From contig NZ_CP067395.1 in the NCBI RefSeq assembly GCF_017355525.1, forward strand, positions 3,751,001 to 3,815,000: 64,000 nt of DNA. Reading direction: 5' to 3'. The translations under genes and the position numbers were made by a program. Position 1 is the first letter of the stretch; the number at the start of each line of letters is the position of its first letter. The notes under the pieces were generated by a model that saw only the letters and a list, made by a program, of their open reading frames with translations, was not told where the DNA came from and made no database searches. Source of the DNA: Lysobacter enzymogenes (GTDB lineage: Bacteria > Pseudomonadota > Gammaproteobacteria > Xanthomonadales > Xanthomonadaceae). Shown here piece after piece: positions 45,728 to 55,400 of the stretch.

Positions 45728-46483
45728 TTACGGACTCCAATACAAGGTCGGCACGTGCGGCGCGCCGGCCAGCGCGGCGCGGATCGGCAGGGTCGAACGC
45801 GGGTCGCTACGCGCGGCGTCGAGCACCGCGCGCTTGCTTTCGCCTTCGATGTGCAGATACAGCGCCGGCGCGGTGAAGATCGCGCTCAGGGTCAAGGTCA
45901 TGCGCGGCTCGGGCATCGCCGCGGTGCGCACCGACATCACCGGCGCGCGGCCGCGCGGCTGCAGGCCGATCTCGCGCAGCGCCGGGTTGTCGTGGCCGAG
46001 GTCCGGGAACAGCGAGGCGGTGTGGCCGTCGTCGCCCATGCCGAGCACCGCGACGTCGAGCGGCAGGCCTTCGTTGGCGATCTTGGTCAGCACCGGCATC
46101 AGCGCCATCTCGGGCGTGTCGACCGGGCGATACAGCGGCAGGAAGCGCGCCGCCGCGGCGTTGTGCTGGAACAGGTGCTCGCGCAGCAGGCGTTCGTTCG
46201 AACGCGGATGCTCGGCCGGCACCCAGCGCTCGTCGATCGGCAGCACGGTGACCCGCGCCCAATCCAGCGTCTGCTGCGACAGCTGCTGGAAAAAGCGCTT
46301 CGGCGTGTTGCCGCCGGACAGCGCGATGCTGGCTTCGCCGTGGCGCGCGAGCGCGGCGCGCAGGTCGGCGGCGACTTGCCGCGCCAGCGCCAACGCCAGC
46401 TGTTCGCCGTCGTCGAACAGTTTTTCGTGCAGCGGCAGCGGCAAGGGTTCGATCACGGTCAGTCGCTCAGCCTGCATCTTCAT
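45728..46483 (-). CDS. pgl: 6-phosphogluconolactonase
   Basis: Lactonase of 251 residues (DevB/Pgl family) that opens 6-phosphogluconolactone to 6-phosphogluconate. It has ALSGGNTPKRFFQQL, LPIDERWVPAEHPRSNERLLREHLF and GMGDDGHTASLFPD, the usual three signatures, the last containing the catalytic His. ATG at 46483 (MKMQ) is chosen because GGGAGGACGTGGC precedes it; starts at 46498 and 46477 are alternatives. The start overlaps the end of zwf by 17 bases, indicating coupled expression. Confidence 0.94.
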   Translation of the reverse strand: MKMQAERLTVIEPLPLPLHEKLFDDGEQLALALARQVAADLRAALARHGEASIALSGGNTPKRFFQQLSQQTLDWARVTVLPIDERWVPAEHPRSNERLLREHLFQHNAAAARFLPLYRPVDTPEMALMPVLTKIANEGLPLDVAVLGMGDDGHTASLFPDLGHDNPALREIGLQPRGRAPVMSVRTAAMPEPRMTLTLSAIFTAPALYLHIEGESKRAVLDAARSDPRSTLPIRAALAGAPHVPTLYWSP

Positions 46484-47984
46484 GCCACGTCCTCCCATCG
46501 CGTTCGATCAGCGCCACCGCGGCGCTCGGTCCCCAGCTGCCGGCGGTGTACGGGCGCGGCGCCTCGGCGCTCGCGGCCCAGGCCGCGCGGATCGGGTCGA
46601 TCCATTTCCACGCCGCGTCGACTTCGTCGCGGCGCATGAACAACATCGGATTGCCGCGCACCACGTCCATCAGCAGGCGCTCGTACGCATCGGCCTGGCG
46701 TCCGCCGAACGCGGCCGCGAAGCTCATGTCCAAGGGCACGTGGCGCAGGCGCAGGCCGCCGGGGCCGGGCACCTTGTTCATCAACCACAGCTTCACGCCT
46801 TCGTCGGGCTGCAGCCGCAGCACCAGCTTGTTCGGCTGCAGGCGGCTGGACGGGTCCTGTTCGGTCAGGCCTTCGAAAATCGAATGCGGCACCTGACGGA
46901 ACGTCACCACGATTTCCGACACGCGTTCTGCCAGCCGCTTGCCGGTGCGCAGGTAGAACGGCACCCCGGCCCAGCGCCAGTTCTTCACTTCGGCCTTGAG
47001 CGCGACGAAGGTTTCGGTGAACGACTGCGCGCCCAGTTCCTGCGCATAGCCCGGCACCGCGCGGCCTTCGACCGCGCCGGCCTTGTACTGGCCGCGCACG
47101 GTGAAGCCGGCGGCGTTGCCGTTCTCGATCGGGCGCAGCGCGCGCAGCACCTTGAGTTTCTCGTCGCGGATCGCGTCGGCGGCCAGCGACGACGGCGGCT
47201 CCATCGCGACCAGGCACAGCAGCTGCAACAGGTGGTTCTGGACCATGTCGCGCAGCGCGCCGGACTTGTCGTAATACGGGGCGCGCGATTCCACGCCGAC
47301 GGTTTCGGCCACGGTGATCTGCACGTGGTCGATGTGCTCGGCCTTCCACAGCGGTTCGAACAGCGCGTTGCTGAAACGCAGCGCGGTCAGGTTCTGCACC
47401 GTCTCCTTGCCGAGGTAATGGTCGATGCGGAAGATTTGGGTTTCGTTGAACACCCGCGCCAGCGCGTCGTTGATCGCGTCGGCGCTGGTGCCGTCCTTGC
47501 CGAGCGGCTTTTCCACCACCACGCGGGTCTTGGGATTGACCAGGCCGTGCGATTGCAGCCGGTCGGAGACCACGCCGAACAGGTCCGGGCCGACCGCGAG
47601 GTAGAACACCCGCACCCGCTCGGCGTCGGCGAACTCGGCGGCGAACTCGGGCCAGCCGCTGTCCGAGCTCAGGTCCAGCCGGCGGTACGACAGCAGCGCC
47701 AGGAAGCCGTCGAGCACCTCGGTCTGCTGCGCCTGCTCGCCGGCGAACTGGATCAGCGCCTCGCGGATCTTGCCGCGGTAGGCCTCGTCGCTGCGCTCGT
47801 CGCGGGCGATGCCGACGATGCGCGCGGCGGCGACGATCTGGCCGTCGGCATAACGGTGGAACAAGGCCGGCAGCAGCTTGCGCAGGGCCAGGTCGCCGGT
47901 GCCGCCGAAGATCACCAGATCGAACGGGGCCAGCGGCGCCAGATGCGGGGGTTGCGCGGTGGAAGGCACGGAATAGACGCTCAT
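46467..47984 (-). CDS. zwf: Glucose-6-phosphate 1-dehydrogenase
   Basis: NADP(+)-linked dehydrogenase of 505 residues that makes 6-phosphogluconolactone, the entry to the Entner-Doudoroff and pentose phosphate routes. The cofactor loop is IFGGTGDLALRKLLPALF (27-33 for GGTGDLA), the catalytic site is RIDHYLGKE with its Asp-His pair, and VEKPLGKD is the usual substrate-binding element. ATG at 47984 was chosen because MSVYSVPSTAQPPHLAPLAPFDLVIFGGTG agrees with family N-termini; the open frame runs to 48098. It is divergent from nagQ and has a predicted promoter overlapped by ATACCA repeats. Confidence 0.95.
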   Translation of the reverse strand: MSVYSVPSTAQPPHLAPLAPFDLVIFGGTGDLALRKLLPALFHRYADGQIVAAARIVGIARDERSDEAYRGKIREALIQFAGEQAQQTEVLDGFLALLSYRRLDLSSDSGWPEFAAEFADAERVRVFYLAVGPDLFGVVSDRLQSHGLVNPKTRVVVEKPLGKDGTSADAINDALARVFNETQIFRIDHYLGKETVQNLTALRFSNALFEPLWKAEHIDHVQITVAETVGVESRAPYYDKSGALRDMVQNHLLQLLCLVAMEPPSSLAADAIRDEKLKVLRALRPIENGNAAGFTVRGQYKAGAVEGRAVPGYAQELGAQSFTETFVALKAEVKNWRWAGVPFYLRTGKRLAERVSEIVVTFRQVPHSIFEGLTEQDPSSRLQPNKLVLRLQPDEGVKLWLMNKVPGPGGLRLRHVPLDMSFAAAFGGRQADAYERLLMDVVRGNPMLFMRRDEVDAAWKWIDPIRAAWAASAEAPRPYTAGSWGPSAAVALIERDGRTWHEDAG

Positions 47985-48023
47985 GGACGGTCCGGCGGGG
48001 TCTCGACTGGTCTGGATGAAACC

Positions 48024-48053
48024 ATACCAGCAAAGATACCAGTAAGATACCAC
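48024..48053. promoter_or_regulatory. Three ATACCA repeats, probable NagQ/GntR operators
   Basis: ATACCA starts at 48024, 48036 and 48047, that is 12 and 11 bases apart, about one helical turn, as ATACCAG, AGATACCAG and AGATACCAC. An inverted copy TGGTATCT lies at 48127-48134, just ahead of nagQ. The cluster covers the predicted zwf promoter. A GntR/HutC-type repressor is the expected binder. Confidence 0.65.
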
Positions 48054-48061
48054 CCGTGCAA
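48033..48061 (-). promoter_or_regulatory. Predicted zwf promoter
   Basis: On the minus strand TTGCAC (48056-48061) and TATCTT (48033-48038) are separated by exactly 17 bases, about 50 bases upstream of the zwf start codon. The -10 hexamer and spacer lie in the ATACCA repeats. Confidence 0.65.
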
Positions 48062-48078
48062 AATAACCATAAATCAAT

Positions 48079-48093
48079 GGTTTAAACCGGTTT
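48079..48093. promoter_or_regulatory. Overlapping palindromes GGTTTAAACC and AAACCGGTTT
   Basis: Two 10-base palindromes overlap by five bases. AAACCGGTTT (48084-48093) has the central CG of LacI-family operators. It is in the zwf-nagQ divergent region and is a second candidate site for the LacI-type protein at 40871. Confidence 0.45.
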
Positions 48094-48126
48094 AGCACGT
48101 CTTTGTTGCCGCCAATGGTCTGCCAC

Positions 48127-48134
48127 TGGTATCT
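48127..48134. promoter_or_regulatory. Inverted ATACCA copy before nagQ
   Basis: TGGTATCT is the reverse complement of AGATACCA and ends 8 bases before the nagQ start codon, so a bound protein would block the nagQ-nagB-II-nagA transcript directly. Confidence 0.55.
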
Positions 48135-48142
48135 TTTCCCGC

Positions 48143-48895
48143 ATGCAGGACTATCTGCAAAACGAATTCCGCCGCCAGTCCGACGCGCGCCGCGCGCCGG
48201 CGTATCAACACCTGCGCCGCACCCTCCAGCACGCGATCGAGAACGGCGAGCTGACCGCCGGCCAGGCCCTGCCCGGCGAACGCGAGCTCGGCAAGCTGCT
48301 CGACCTGTCGCGGGTGACCGTGCGCAAGGCCATCGCCGGCCTGGTCGGCGACGGCCTGCTGGTGCAGCGCCAGGGCGCCGGCACCTTCGTCGCCGAGCGC
48401 ATCGTCAAATCGTTCTCGCGCCTGACCAGCTTCACCGACGACTTGCGCGCGCGCGGGCTCGATCCGCGCTCGACCTTCCTCGAACGCGGCCTCGGCGAGG
48501 TCACGCCGGAGGAAGCGATGGCGTTGAACCTGTCGCCGGGCGCGGCGGTGATCCGCTACTACCGCCTGCGCACCGCCGACGGCGTGGCCTTGGCGCTGGA
48601 GCGCACGGTGGTGCCGGCCGCGGTCATCGGCGATCCGGACCTGGTCGAGAACTCGCTCTACGAAGCCTTCGCCAAGCTCGGCATCCGCCCCGCGCGCGCC
48701 TTGCAGCGCCTGCGCGCGATCGCCTTCGACGCCGAGCAGGCGCGGCTGATGAACCTGCCCGAAGGCGCGCCCGGTCTGTTCATCGAACGCCGCACCTTCC
48801 TCGACGACGGTCGCGTCGTCGAGTTCACCCGATCCTTCTACCGCGGCGACGCCTACGACTTCGTCGCCGAACTCCAGAGCGAACCCACCCCGTGA
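48143..48895 (+). CDS. nagQ: GntR/HutC-family regulator (NagQ type)
   Basis: Regulator of 250 residues. An N-terminal winged HTH (PAYQHLRRTLQHAIENGELTAGQALPGERELGKLLDLSRVTVRKAIAGLVGDGLLVQRQGAGTFVAE, about 20-85) is followed by a UTRA effector domain (SFSRLTSFTDDLRARGLDPRS to the end), which in this group binds a phosphosugar such as GlcNAc-6-P or GlcN-6-P. It matches NagQ of the Xanthomonas nag regulon in its place ahead of nagB-II and nagA. Its stop overlaps the GTG of nagB-II (GTGA). It probably represses its own operon through the ATACCA sites. Confidence 0.88.
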   Translation: MQDYLQNEFRRQSDARRAPAYQHLRRTLQHAIENGELTAGQALPGERELGKLLDLSRVTVRKAIAGLVGDGLLVQRQGAGTFVAERIVKSFSRLTSFTDDLRARGLDPRSTFLERGLGEVTPEEAMALNLSPGAAVIRYYRLRTADGVALALERTVVPAAVIGDPDLVENSLYEAFAKLGIRPARALQRLRAIAFDAEQARLMNLPEGAPGLFIERRTFLDDGRVVEFTRSFYRGDAYDFVAELQSEPTP

Positions 48896-49941
48896 GCGCC
48901 GACACCCTGCTCGACCCCAGCACCACCCGCATGTACGCCGAAGCGCAGGAAGCCGGCGACGCGGTCGCCCGCCAGTTCGCCGCCAACGCCGACATCGTCG
49001 ACGAGCTGGCCGAACGCCTGCGCGCGCAGCCGCCGCGCTTCATCGTCACTTGCGCGCGCGGCAGTTCGGATCACGCCGCGACCTACGGCAAATACCTGTT
49101 CGAGACCCAGCTGGGCCTGGTCACCGCCTCGGCGTCGCCGTCGGTGGGCTCGGTCTATGCGGTCAAGCCGCAGTTGCAGGATTCGCTGTTCGTGGCGGTG
49201 TCGCAGTCGGGCAAAAGCCCCGACCTGGTGCGCAACGCCGAGATCGCCAAGAGCGCCGGCGCGCACGTGCTGGCCCTGGTCAACGTCGCCGACTCGCCGC
49301 TGGCGCAGGTCGCCGACACCGTGCTGCCGTTGCACGCCGGCCCGGAAAAGAGCGTCGCGGCGACCAAAAGCTATCTGTGCTCGCTCGCGGCGATGCTGCA
49401 GCTGACCGCGCGCTGGAGCAGCGACGCGCGCCTGTTCGACGCCGTGCACGCGCTGCCGGCGGCGCTGCGCGAGGCGTTCGCGCAGGACTGGTCGCCGCTG
49501 GTCGAGGGCCTCAAGGACGCGCACAACCTGTTCGTGATCGGCCGCGGCCTCGGCCTCGGCGCGGCCCAGGAGGCCGCGCTGAAGTTCAAGGAAACCTGCG
49601 GCCTGCACGCCGAAGCCTTCAGCAGCGCGGAAGTGAAGCACGGCCCGATGGCGATCGTCGGCCCGGGCTTTCCGGTGCTGGCCTTCGCCCAGGACGACGG
49701 CACCGGCGACGGCACCGTGGCGGTCGCGCGCGAGTTCCGCCAGCGCGGCGCGCCGGTGTGGCTGGCCGCGCCGGGCATCCACGGCGGCGATGCGCTGCCG
49801 CTGGCGCGCTCGCTGCACCCGGCGATGACGCCGCTGCTGACCGTGGCCAGCTTCTACAAGGCGGCCAACGCGCTGTCGGCCGCGCGCGGGCTGAACCCGG
49901 ACGTGCCGCCGCATCTCAATAAAGTCACCGAGACCGTCTGA
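48892..49941 (+). CDS. nagB2: Glucosamine-6-phosphate deaminase, SIS type (NagB-II)
   Basis: Double-SIS-domain protein of 349 residues, related to the isomerase half of GlmS and not to classical NagB. First SIS domain: RFIVTCARGSSDHAATYGKYLFE and AVSQSGKSPDLVRNAEIAKSAGA; second: NLFVIGRGLGLGAAQEAALKFKETCGLHAEAFSSAEVKHGP. In the context of nagQ and nagA it should convert GlcN-6-P to fructose 6-P and ammonia. The start is GTG at 48892, overlapping nagQ; nagA begins 4 bases after its stop. The N-terminus (YAEAQEAGDAVARQ) has no glutaminase domain, ruling out GlmS. Confidence 0.9.
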   Translation: MSADTLLDPSTTRMYAEAQEAGDAVARQFAANADIVDELAERLRAQPPRFIVTCARGSSDHAATYGKYLFETQLGLVTASASPSVGSVYAVKPQLQDSLFVAVSQSGKSPDLVRNAEIAKSAGAHVLALVNVADSPLAQVADTVLPLHAGPEKSVAATKSYLCSLAAMLQLTARWSSDARLFDAVHALPAALREAFAQDWSPLVEGLKDAHNLFVIGRGLGLGAAQEAALKFKETCGLHAEAFSSAEVKHGPMAIVGPGFPVLAFAQDDGTGDGTVAVAREFRQRGAPVWLAAPGIHGGDALPLARSLHPAMTPLLTVASFYKAANALSAARGLNPDVPPHLNKVTETV

Positions 49942-49945
49942 GGCC

Positions 49946-51079
49946 ATGACCGCCACCGCCTTCGTCAACGGCCGCGTGCTCAGCGAGCGCGGCTTCGAAT
50001 CCGACCTCAGCGTCATCGTCGAGGACGGCTGGATCGTCGCCGTGCTGCCCGGCCCGGCGCCGGCCGGCGCGCAGGCGGTCGATCTGCACGGCCGCTATCT
50101 GGCGCCCGGCTTCATCGACACCCAGGTCAACGGCGGCGGCGACGTGCTGTTCAACGATGCGCCGACGGTCGACGGGCTGCGCACGATCGCCCAGGCGCAC
50201 CGCAAGTTCGGCACCACCGGGATGATGCCGACGCTGATCAGCGACGACGTCGAGGTGATGCTGCGCGCGATCGCCGCGGTGCGCGAGGCCATCGCCGCGG
50301 GCGTGCCCGGCATTCTCGGCATCCATCTCGAAGGCCCGTACCTCGCGCCGGCGCGCAAGGGCGTGCACAACCCCGACAAGTTCCACACCCCGGGCGAGGA
50401 CGAGCTCGACCGCATCGCCTCGCTCGACAACGGCAAGACGATCCTGACCTTGGCGCCGGAGCGCTTCGACGACGCCACCCTGCGCGCGCTGGCCGCGCGC
50501 GGCGTGCTGCTCAGCGCCGGCCACACCGCCGCCGATTACGAACGCCTGCGCTCGGCCTTCGCCAACGGCATCAGCGGCGTCACCCACCTGTTCAACGCGA
50601 TGACGCCGCTCGGCAGCCGCGAACCCGGCGGCGTCGGCGCCTGCCTCGACGATCCCGGCTCGTGGTGCGGGGTGATCGTCGACGGCGAACACGTGCATGA
50701 CGCTTCGCTGCGCGTGGCCATCGCGGCCAAGCCGCGCGGCAAGATCATGCTGGTCACCGACGCGATGCCGCCGGTCGGCGGCGTCAACGAAGACTTCGTG
50801 CTGTACGGCGAGACCATGACCTGCCGCGACGGCAAGTGCAGCACCGCCAGCGGCACCCTGGCCGGCTCGGCGCTCGACATGGCGACCGCGGTGCGCAACA
50901 CCGTGCGGCGCCTGGGGCTGCCGCTGGAGGACGCCTGCCGCATGGCCTCGGCGTATCCGGCCGACTTCCTCGGCCTCGGCGGCGAGCTCGGACGGATCGC
51001 GCCGGGCTATCGCGCCGATCTGGTCGCGCTCGACGACGAGCTGACGGTGCGCGACAGCTGGATCGCCGGCCGGCGCTGA
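49946..51079 (+). CDS. nagA: N-acetylglucosamine-6-phosphate deacetylase
   Basis: Amidohydrolase of 377 residues that removes acetate from GlcNAc-6-P. Metal and catalytic positions: Glu129 in IHLEGPYLAP, His193 in SAGHT, His214 in VTHLFNAM, and the general acid/base Asp272 in VTDAMPPVG. The N-terminal part LHGRYLAPGFIDTQVNGGGD and the end RIAPGYRADLVALD are typical of the family. It completes the nagQ-nagB-II-nagA operon; the kinase and permease for the pathway are in the 9.7-12.5 kb block. No terminator hairpin is obvious after it. Confidence 0.95.
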   Translation: MTATAFVNGRVLSERGFESDLSVIVEDGWIVAVLPGPAPAGAQAVDLHGRYLAPGFIDTQVNGGGDVLFNDAPTVDGLRTIAQAHRKFGTTGMMPTLISDDVEVMLRAIAAVREAIAAGVPGILGIHLEGPYLAPARKGVHNPDKFHTPGEDELDRIASLDNGKTILTLAPERFDDATLRALAARGVLLSAGHTAADYERLRSAFANGISGVTHLFNAMTPLGSREPGGVGACLDDPGSWCGVIVDGEHVHDASLRVAIAAKPRGKIMLVTDAMPPVGGVNEDFVLYGETMTCRDGKCSTASGTLAGSALDMATAVRNTVRRLGLPLEDACRMASAYPADFLGLGGELGRIAPGYRADLVALDDELTVRDSWIAGRR

Positions 51080-51100
51080 GCGCGCCGGCAAACGTTGCCA

Positions 51101-51361
51101 TCAACGGCGGCGGCGATACACCACGTCTTCCAGCGTCGGATCGTCATACGCGTAGACGTGCTCGCCGGCTTCGAGCAGCGCCGAATGGGGGCTGGCGATG
51201 AAGGCCGCGACGGCGGCATGGAAGTCCTCCGGCGCCTCGTCGTCTTCGTAGCCTTCGGGCACCAGCGCGCATTCGCGGCCGCCGAGCACCGACAGGGCCA
51301 GCGGCGTGTCGCAGCGCGATTCGAACAAGGCGGCGGGGTCTTTGGGTGGGCGTTTGGCCAT
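51101..51361 (-). CDS. Small hypothetical protein, 86 residues
   Basis: Short acidic protein on the opposite strand, converging on nagA. It starts MAKRPPKDPAALFESRCDTP and ends in EDVVYRRRR; the middle has two acidic patches (EGYEDDEAPEDF, AYDDPTLED). No signal peptide or family was recognised. ATG at 51361 follows a sequence with GCAGGAGCGACCCGC, a good ribosome binding site, which favours a real gene. Confidence 0.5.
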   Translation of the reverse strand: MAKRPPKDPAALFESRCDTPLALSVLGGRECALVPEGYEDDEAPEDFHAAVAAFIASPHSALLEAGEHVYAYDDPTLEDVVYRRRR

Positions 51362-51574
51362 GCGGGTCGCTCCTGCGAGGAGTGGCAACGGCGGCGCCCG
51401 GCGGTCCCGGCTGCGGGCACAAGCATAGGCCGGCGCGCCGAGTCTCGATTCACTCGCCACAGCAGTGGCGCCGCCGCATCGCCGCGCGTGTCCCGACGCG
51501 GCTTCATGCGTCCACAAGGCGGAGAGGGTGGGGCGCGCCGACAGCACGGCCGCTGAGGCCGCGCCGCGCCCGGC

Positions 51575-52012
51575 TCAGCCGCCGCGGCAGTCGCGGCGCG
51601 CGCGGTCTTCGCGCTGGGCGACGTCGCCGGCGCCGGCTTCGCGCATCTTCTTGATCGAATGCGCGCAGCGGTCGCTCATCGGCTTGCGCACGTTGCCTTG
51701 CGCATCGCGTTCGCCGGCCGCCGGTTCGCTCCAGCGCACCAGCGGCTGCGGCGACGGCATCGGGAAGTTCGCCGCGCCCGGCTCGGCCAGGCGCGCGTTG
51801 GCCGGGCTCTGGCGATACAGCGCGTCCTGCGGGTTCGCCGCGCCCGGCGGCGCATGCGCGGAGGGTTCGCGCTTGGGAGCAGCCAACACCGGCGGCGAGG
51901 TCTTGGCGGCCGCGACGGCGGCGGGCTTGGCCGCCGGCCGAGCGGGCGCCTGGGCGAAGGCCGGCGCCGACAACAGCAGCGCGAGCGCTGCGGCGAGAGG
52001 AAGACGGAACAT
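51575..52012 (-). CDS. Exported hypothetical protein, 145 residues
   Basis: Protein of 145 residues with a clear signal peptide (LPLAAALALLLSAPAFAQ, cleavage near 21). After an Ala/Pro/Lys-rich linker it contains QDALYRQSPANARLAEPGAANFPMPSPQPLVRWSEP and ends with two Cys in SDRCAHSIKKMREAGAGDVAQREDRARRDC, which may form a disulfide in the periplasm. No family recognised. It is divergent from the large indolepyruvate oxidoreductase gene. Confidence 0.65.
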   Translation of the reverse strand: MFRLPLAAALALLLSAPAFAQAPARPAAKPAAVAAAKTSPPVLAAPKREPSAHAPPGAANPQDALYRQSPANARLAEPGAANFPMPSPQPLVRWSEPAAGERDAQGNVRKPMSDRCAHSIKKMREAGAGDVAQREDRARRDCRGG

Positions 52013-52411
52013 GAGCGCGGTCCTGAAATTACGCCGGATCGTCGCCGGCCTTGCGACTGTAGCGGCATCGCGACGCCGCCACGCCGCGGCGCGGCGCAGG
52101 CGTTCATGCGCGGTGCGCATTGGCGGCCATCGCGCGCCGCGCAGCCTGCGCGGCGCAGGCCGGATGCGCCGGCCGCGACGGCGGCGCGCAGCCCGGTGGC
52201 GGCCCTCGCATTCCCCTGTTCATCCTGCGCACGCAGCGGCCGCCGTCCCCGTATACGAAAGGCACACTCTGCCCGTCTGGCGGCCCAATTACGCACACAG
52301 GCTATAATTCCGAGTCTTTGCTCGGCTCCCGGCGCGCCACACCGGACCGCACGGACGCCCGCCGCACCGCCCCCGCCAGCCCACCCGCGGCATCGCCGCG
52401 AGAGCCCGCCC
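52013..52411. other. Divergent region upstream of the indolepyruvate oxidoreductase
   Basis: About 400 bases between two divergent genes with no gene visible. A perfect -10 hexamer TATAAT occurs at 52303-52308 (in CAGGCTATAATTCC), 104 bases before the start codon and pointing to it; a good -35 is not visible at normal spacing. Confidence 0.5.
52303..52308 (+). promoter_or_regulatory. Probable -10 box of the oxidoreductase gene
   Basis: TATAAT in a strongly GC-rich region is unlikely to be chance, and it points to the gene at 52412. No matching -35 was found, so it may rely on an activator. Confidence 0.5.
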
Positions 52412-55400
52412 ATGACCAGCACCGCAGAACTCAGCTCGCCGTCGTCGGCGAACACGGACCTCACCAACTCCGTGCTCGACCCGGACTACACCCTCGAGCA
52501 CAAGTACACCCGCCAGGAAGGCCGCATCTATCTGTCCGGCGTGCAGGCGCTGGTGCGCCTGCCGCTGATGCAGCGCCTGCGCGACCAGGCCGCGGGGCTC
52601 AACACCGCCGGCTTCATCTCCGGCTACCGCGGCTCGCCGCTGGGCGGGTTCGACCTGGAGCTGTGGCGCGCGCGCAAGCATCTGGAAGCGGCCGGGGTGA
52701 AGTTCACCCCGGGCCTCAACGAAGACCTCGGCGCGACCATGGTCTGGGGCACCCAGCAGACCAACCTGTTTCCCGGCGCCAAGGTCGAAGGCGTGTACGG
52801 CATGTGGTACGGCAAGGGCCCCGGCGTGGACCGCACCGGCGACGTGTTCAAACACGCGAACGCCGCCGGCACCAGCAAGCACGGCGGCGTGCTGGCGCTG
52901 GCCGCCGACGACCACGCCTGCCGCTCCTCGACCCTGCCGCACGGCTCGGAAGGCGAGTTCACCAGCGCGATGATGCCGATCCTCAACCCGGCCGGCGTGC
53001 AGGACATCCTCGACATGGGCCTGATCGGCTGGGCGATGTCGCGCTACACCGGGCGTTGGGTCGGCTTCAAGACCATCGCCGAAACCGTGGAGTCGTCGGC
53101 GTCGGTCGACGTCAATCCGCTGGCGTTGCAGATCGTCACCCCGGACGACTTCGTCATCCCGGCCGGCGGCCTCAACATCCGTTGGCCGGATCCGCCGATG
53201 GACCAGGAAATGCGCCTGCACCAGTACGCGGTCAAGGCCGCGCAGGCGTTCGCGCGGGCCAACAGGATCGACCGCATCGTCATCGATTCGGCCAACGCGC
53301 GCCTGGGCATCATCACCACCGGCAAGAGCTACCTCGACGTGCTGCAGGCGCTGGAATACCTGGGCCTGGACGCGCGCGCCTGCGCCGACCTCGGCATCCG
53401 CGTGTACAAGGTCGGCATGACCTGGCCGCTGGAACCGGTCGGCCTGCGCGCGTTCGCGCGCGGCCTCGACGACATCCTGGTGGTCGAGGAGAAGCACGCC
53501 TTCATCGAAAGCCAGATGAAGGAATCGATGTACAACTGGGACGGCGGCAAGCGTCCGTCGATCGTCGGCAAGTACGACGAGAACGGCGAGTGGATCCTGC
53601 CCTCGACCGGCGAGCTGACCCCGGCGCGCATCGCCGGCGTGATCGCGCGCCGCATCCAGCGCTTCCACGACAGCGAGCAGATGCGCGACGTGCTGCGCTG
53701 GATGGAGGAAAAGGAAAGCGAGCTGGCGCTGCCGCGGGTCGCGTTCCCGCGCGTGCCGCACTACTGCTCGGGCTGCCCGCACAACACCTCCACGGTGGTG
53801 CCGGAAGGCTCGCGCGCGCTCGGCGGCATCGGTTGCCATTACATGGTCACCTGGATGGACCGCGACACCAACACCTTCACCCAGATGGGCGGCGAAGGCG
53901 TGACCTGGTGCGGACAGGCCGGTTTCACCGAGACCGAGCACGTGTTCCAGAACCTCGGCGACGGCACCTACTTCCACTCGGGCTCGCTGGCGATCCGCCA
54001 GTCGGTCGCCGCCGGCGTCAACATCACCTACAAGATCCTCTACAACGACGCGGTCGCGATGACCGGCGGCCAGCCGGTCGACGGCACCTTGTCGGTGCCG
54101 CAGATCGCGCATCAGGTGCGCTCCGAGGGCGTGCACACGATCGTCCTGCTGTCCGACGACATCGCCAAGTGGAACCGCCGCGAGCTGTTCCCCAGCGACG
54201 TCGAATTCCACGACCGCAAGGAACTCGACGCGATCCAGAAGCGCCTGCGCCAGGTCAAGGGCGTCAGCGTGCTGATCTACGACCAGACCTGCGCGACCGA
54301 GAAGCGCCGCCGCCGCAAGCGCGGCAAGATGGTCGATCCGCAAAAGCGCGTCATGGTCAATTCGCTGGTCTGCGAAGGCTGCGGCGATTGCGGCAAGAAG
54401 TCGTTCTGCGTGTCGGTGCTGCCGAAGGAAACCGAGTTCGGGCGCAAGCGCGAGATCGACCAGTCGAACTGCAACAAGGACTATTCCTGCGTCAATGGTT
54501 TTTGCCCGAGCTTCGTCACCGTCGAAGGCGGCGGCCTGAAGAAGAAGAAGGGTTCCTCGGCCAAGGATCGTCTGAACGATCTGCCGCTGCCGCAGCTGCC
54601 CGCGCTCGACCAGCCCTGGAACATCCTCATCACCGGCGTCGGCGGCACCGGCGTGGTCACCATCGGCGCGCTGCTCGGCATGGCCGGGCACCTGGAAGGC
54701 AAGGGCGCGAGCGTGCTCGACCAGACCGGCCTGGCGCAGAAGGGCGGCGCGGTGACCACCCACATCCGCATCGCCAAGACCCCCGAGGACATCCACGCCG
54801 TGCGCATCGCCGCCGGCGAGGCCGATCTGGTGCTGGGCTGCGACATGGTCGTGGTCAACGACTACTGGGCGCTGTCGAAGATCCGCGCCGGCCGCAGCCA
54901 GGTCGTGCTCAACAGCTACGAAGCGATGCCGGGCACCTTCACCACGCGTCCGGACATGCAGTTCCCGGCCACCGACATCGTCGCCGCGATCAAGCTCGCG
55001 CTCGGCGATCAGGCGCCGCATCTGGTCGATGCGACCCAGCTCGCCACCGCCCTGCTCGGCGACGCCATCGCCGCCAACCTGTTCATCCTCGGCTACGCCT
55101 GGCAGCGCGCGCTGGTGCCGATCAGCTTCGACGCGCTGATGCGCGCGATCGAGCTCAACGGCGCGGCGATCGAGATGAACAAGACCGCGTTCGCCTGGGG
55201 CCGCCTGGCCGCGATCGACCCGCGCGCGGTGGCCGAAGCCGCCGGCGTGACCCGCAAGGTGCCGACCGCCGCCGAAGCGACCCCGCGCGACCTGCCGCAC
55301 CTCAAGCCCGGCGAGTGGGAAGGCAACGAGTGGGGCGCGACCTCGGCGCCGCGCGCGACCCGCAACGAGGACGAGCTGCGCCACGTGCCTGCCAAGGCCG

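Noticed and set aside
45467..45876. Small plus-strand open frames between edd and pgl
   Set aside because: They read through the family D repeat and into the end of pgl in the wrong frame; composition is not coding-like.
48892..49941. Glucosamine-6-phosphate synthase (GlmS)
   Set aside because: It has only the two SIS domains and no N-terminal glutaminase domain, and lies between nagQ and nagA.
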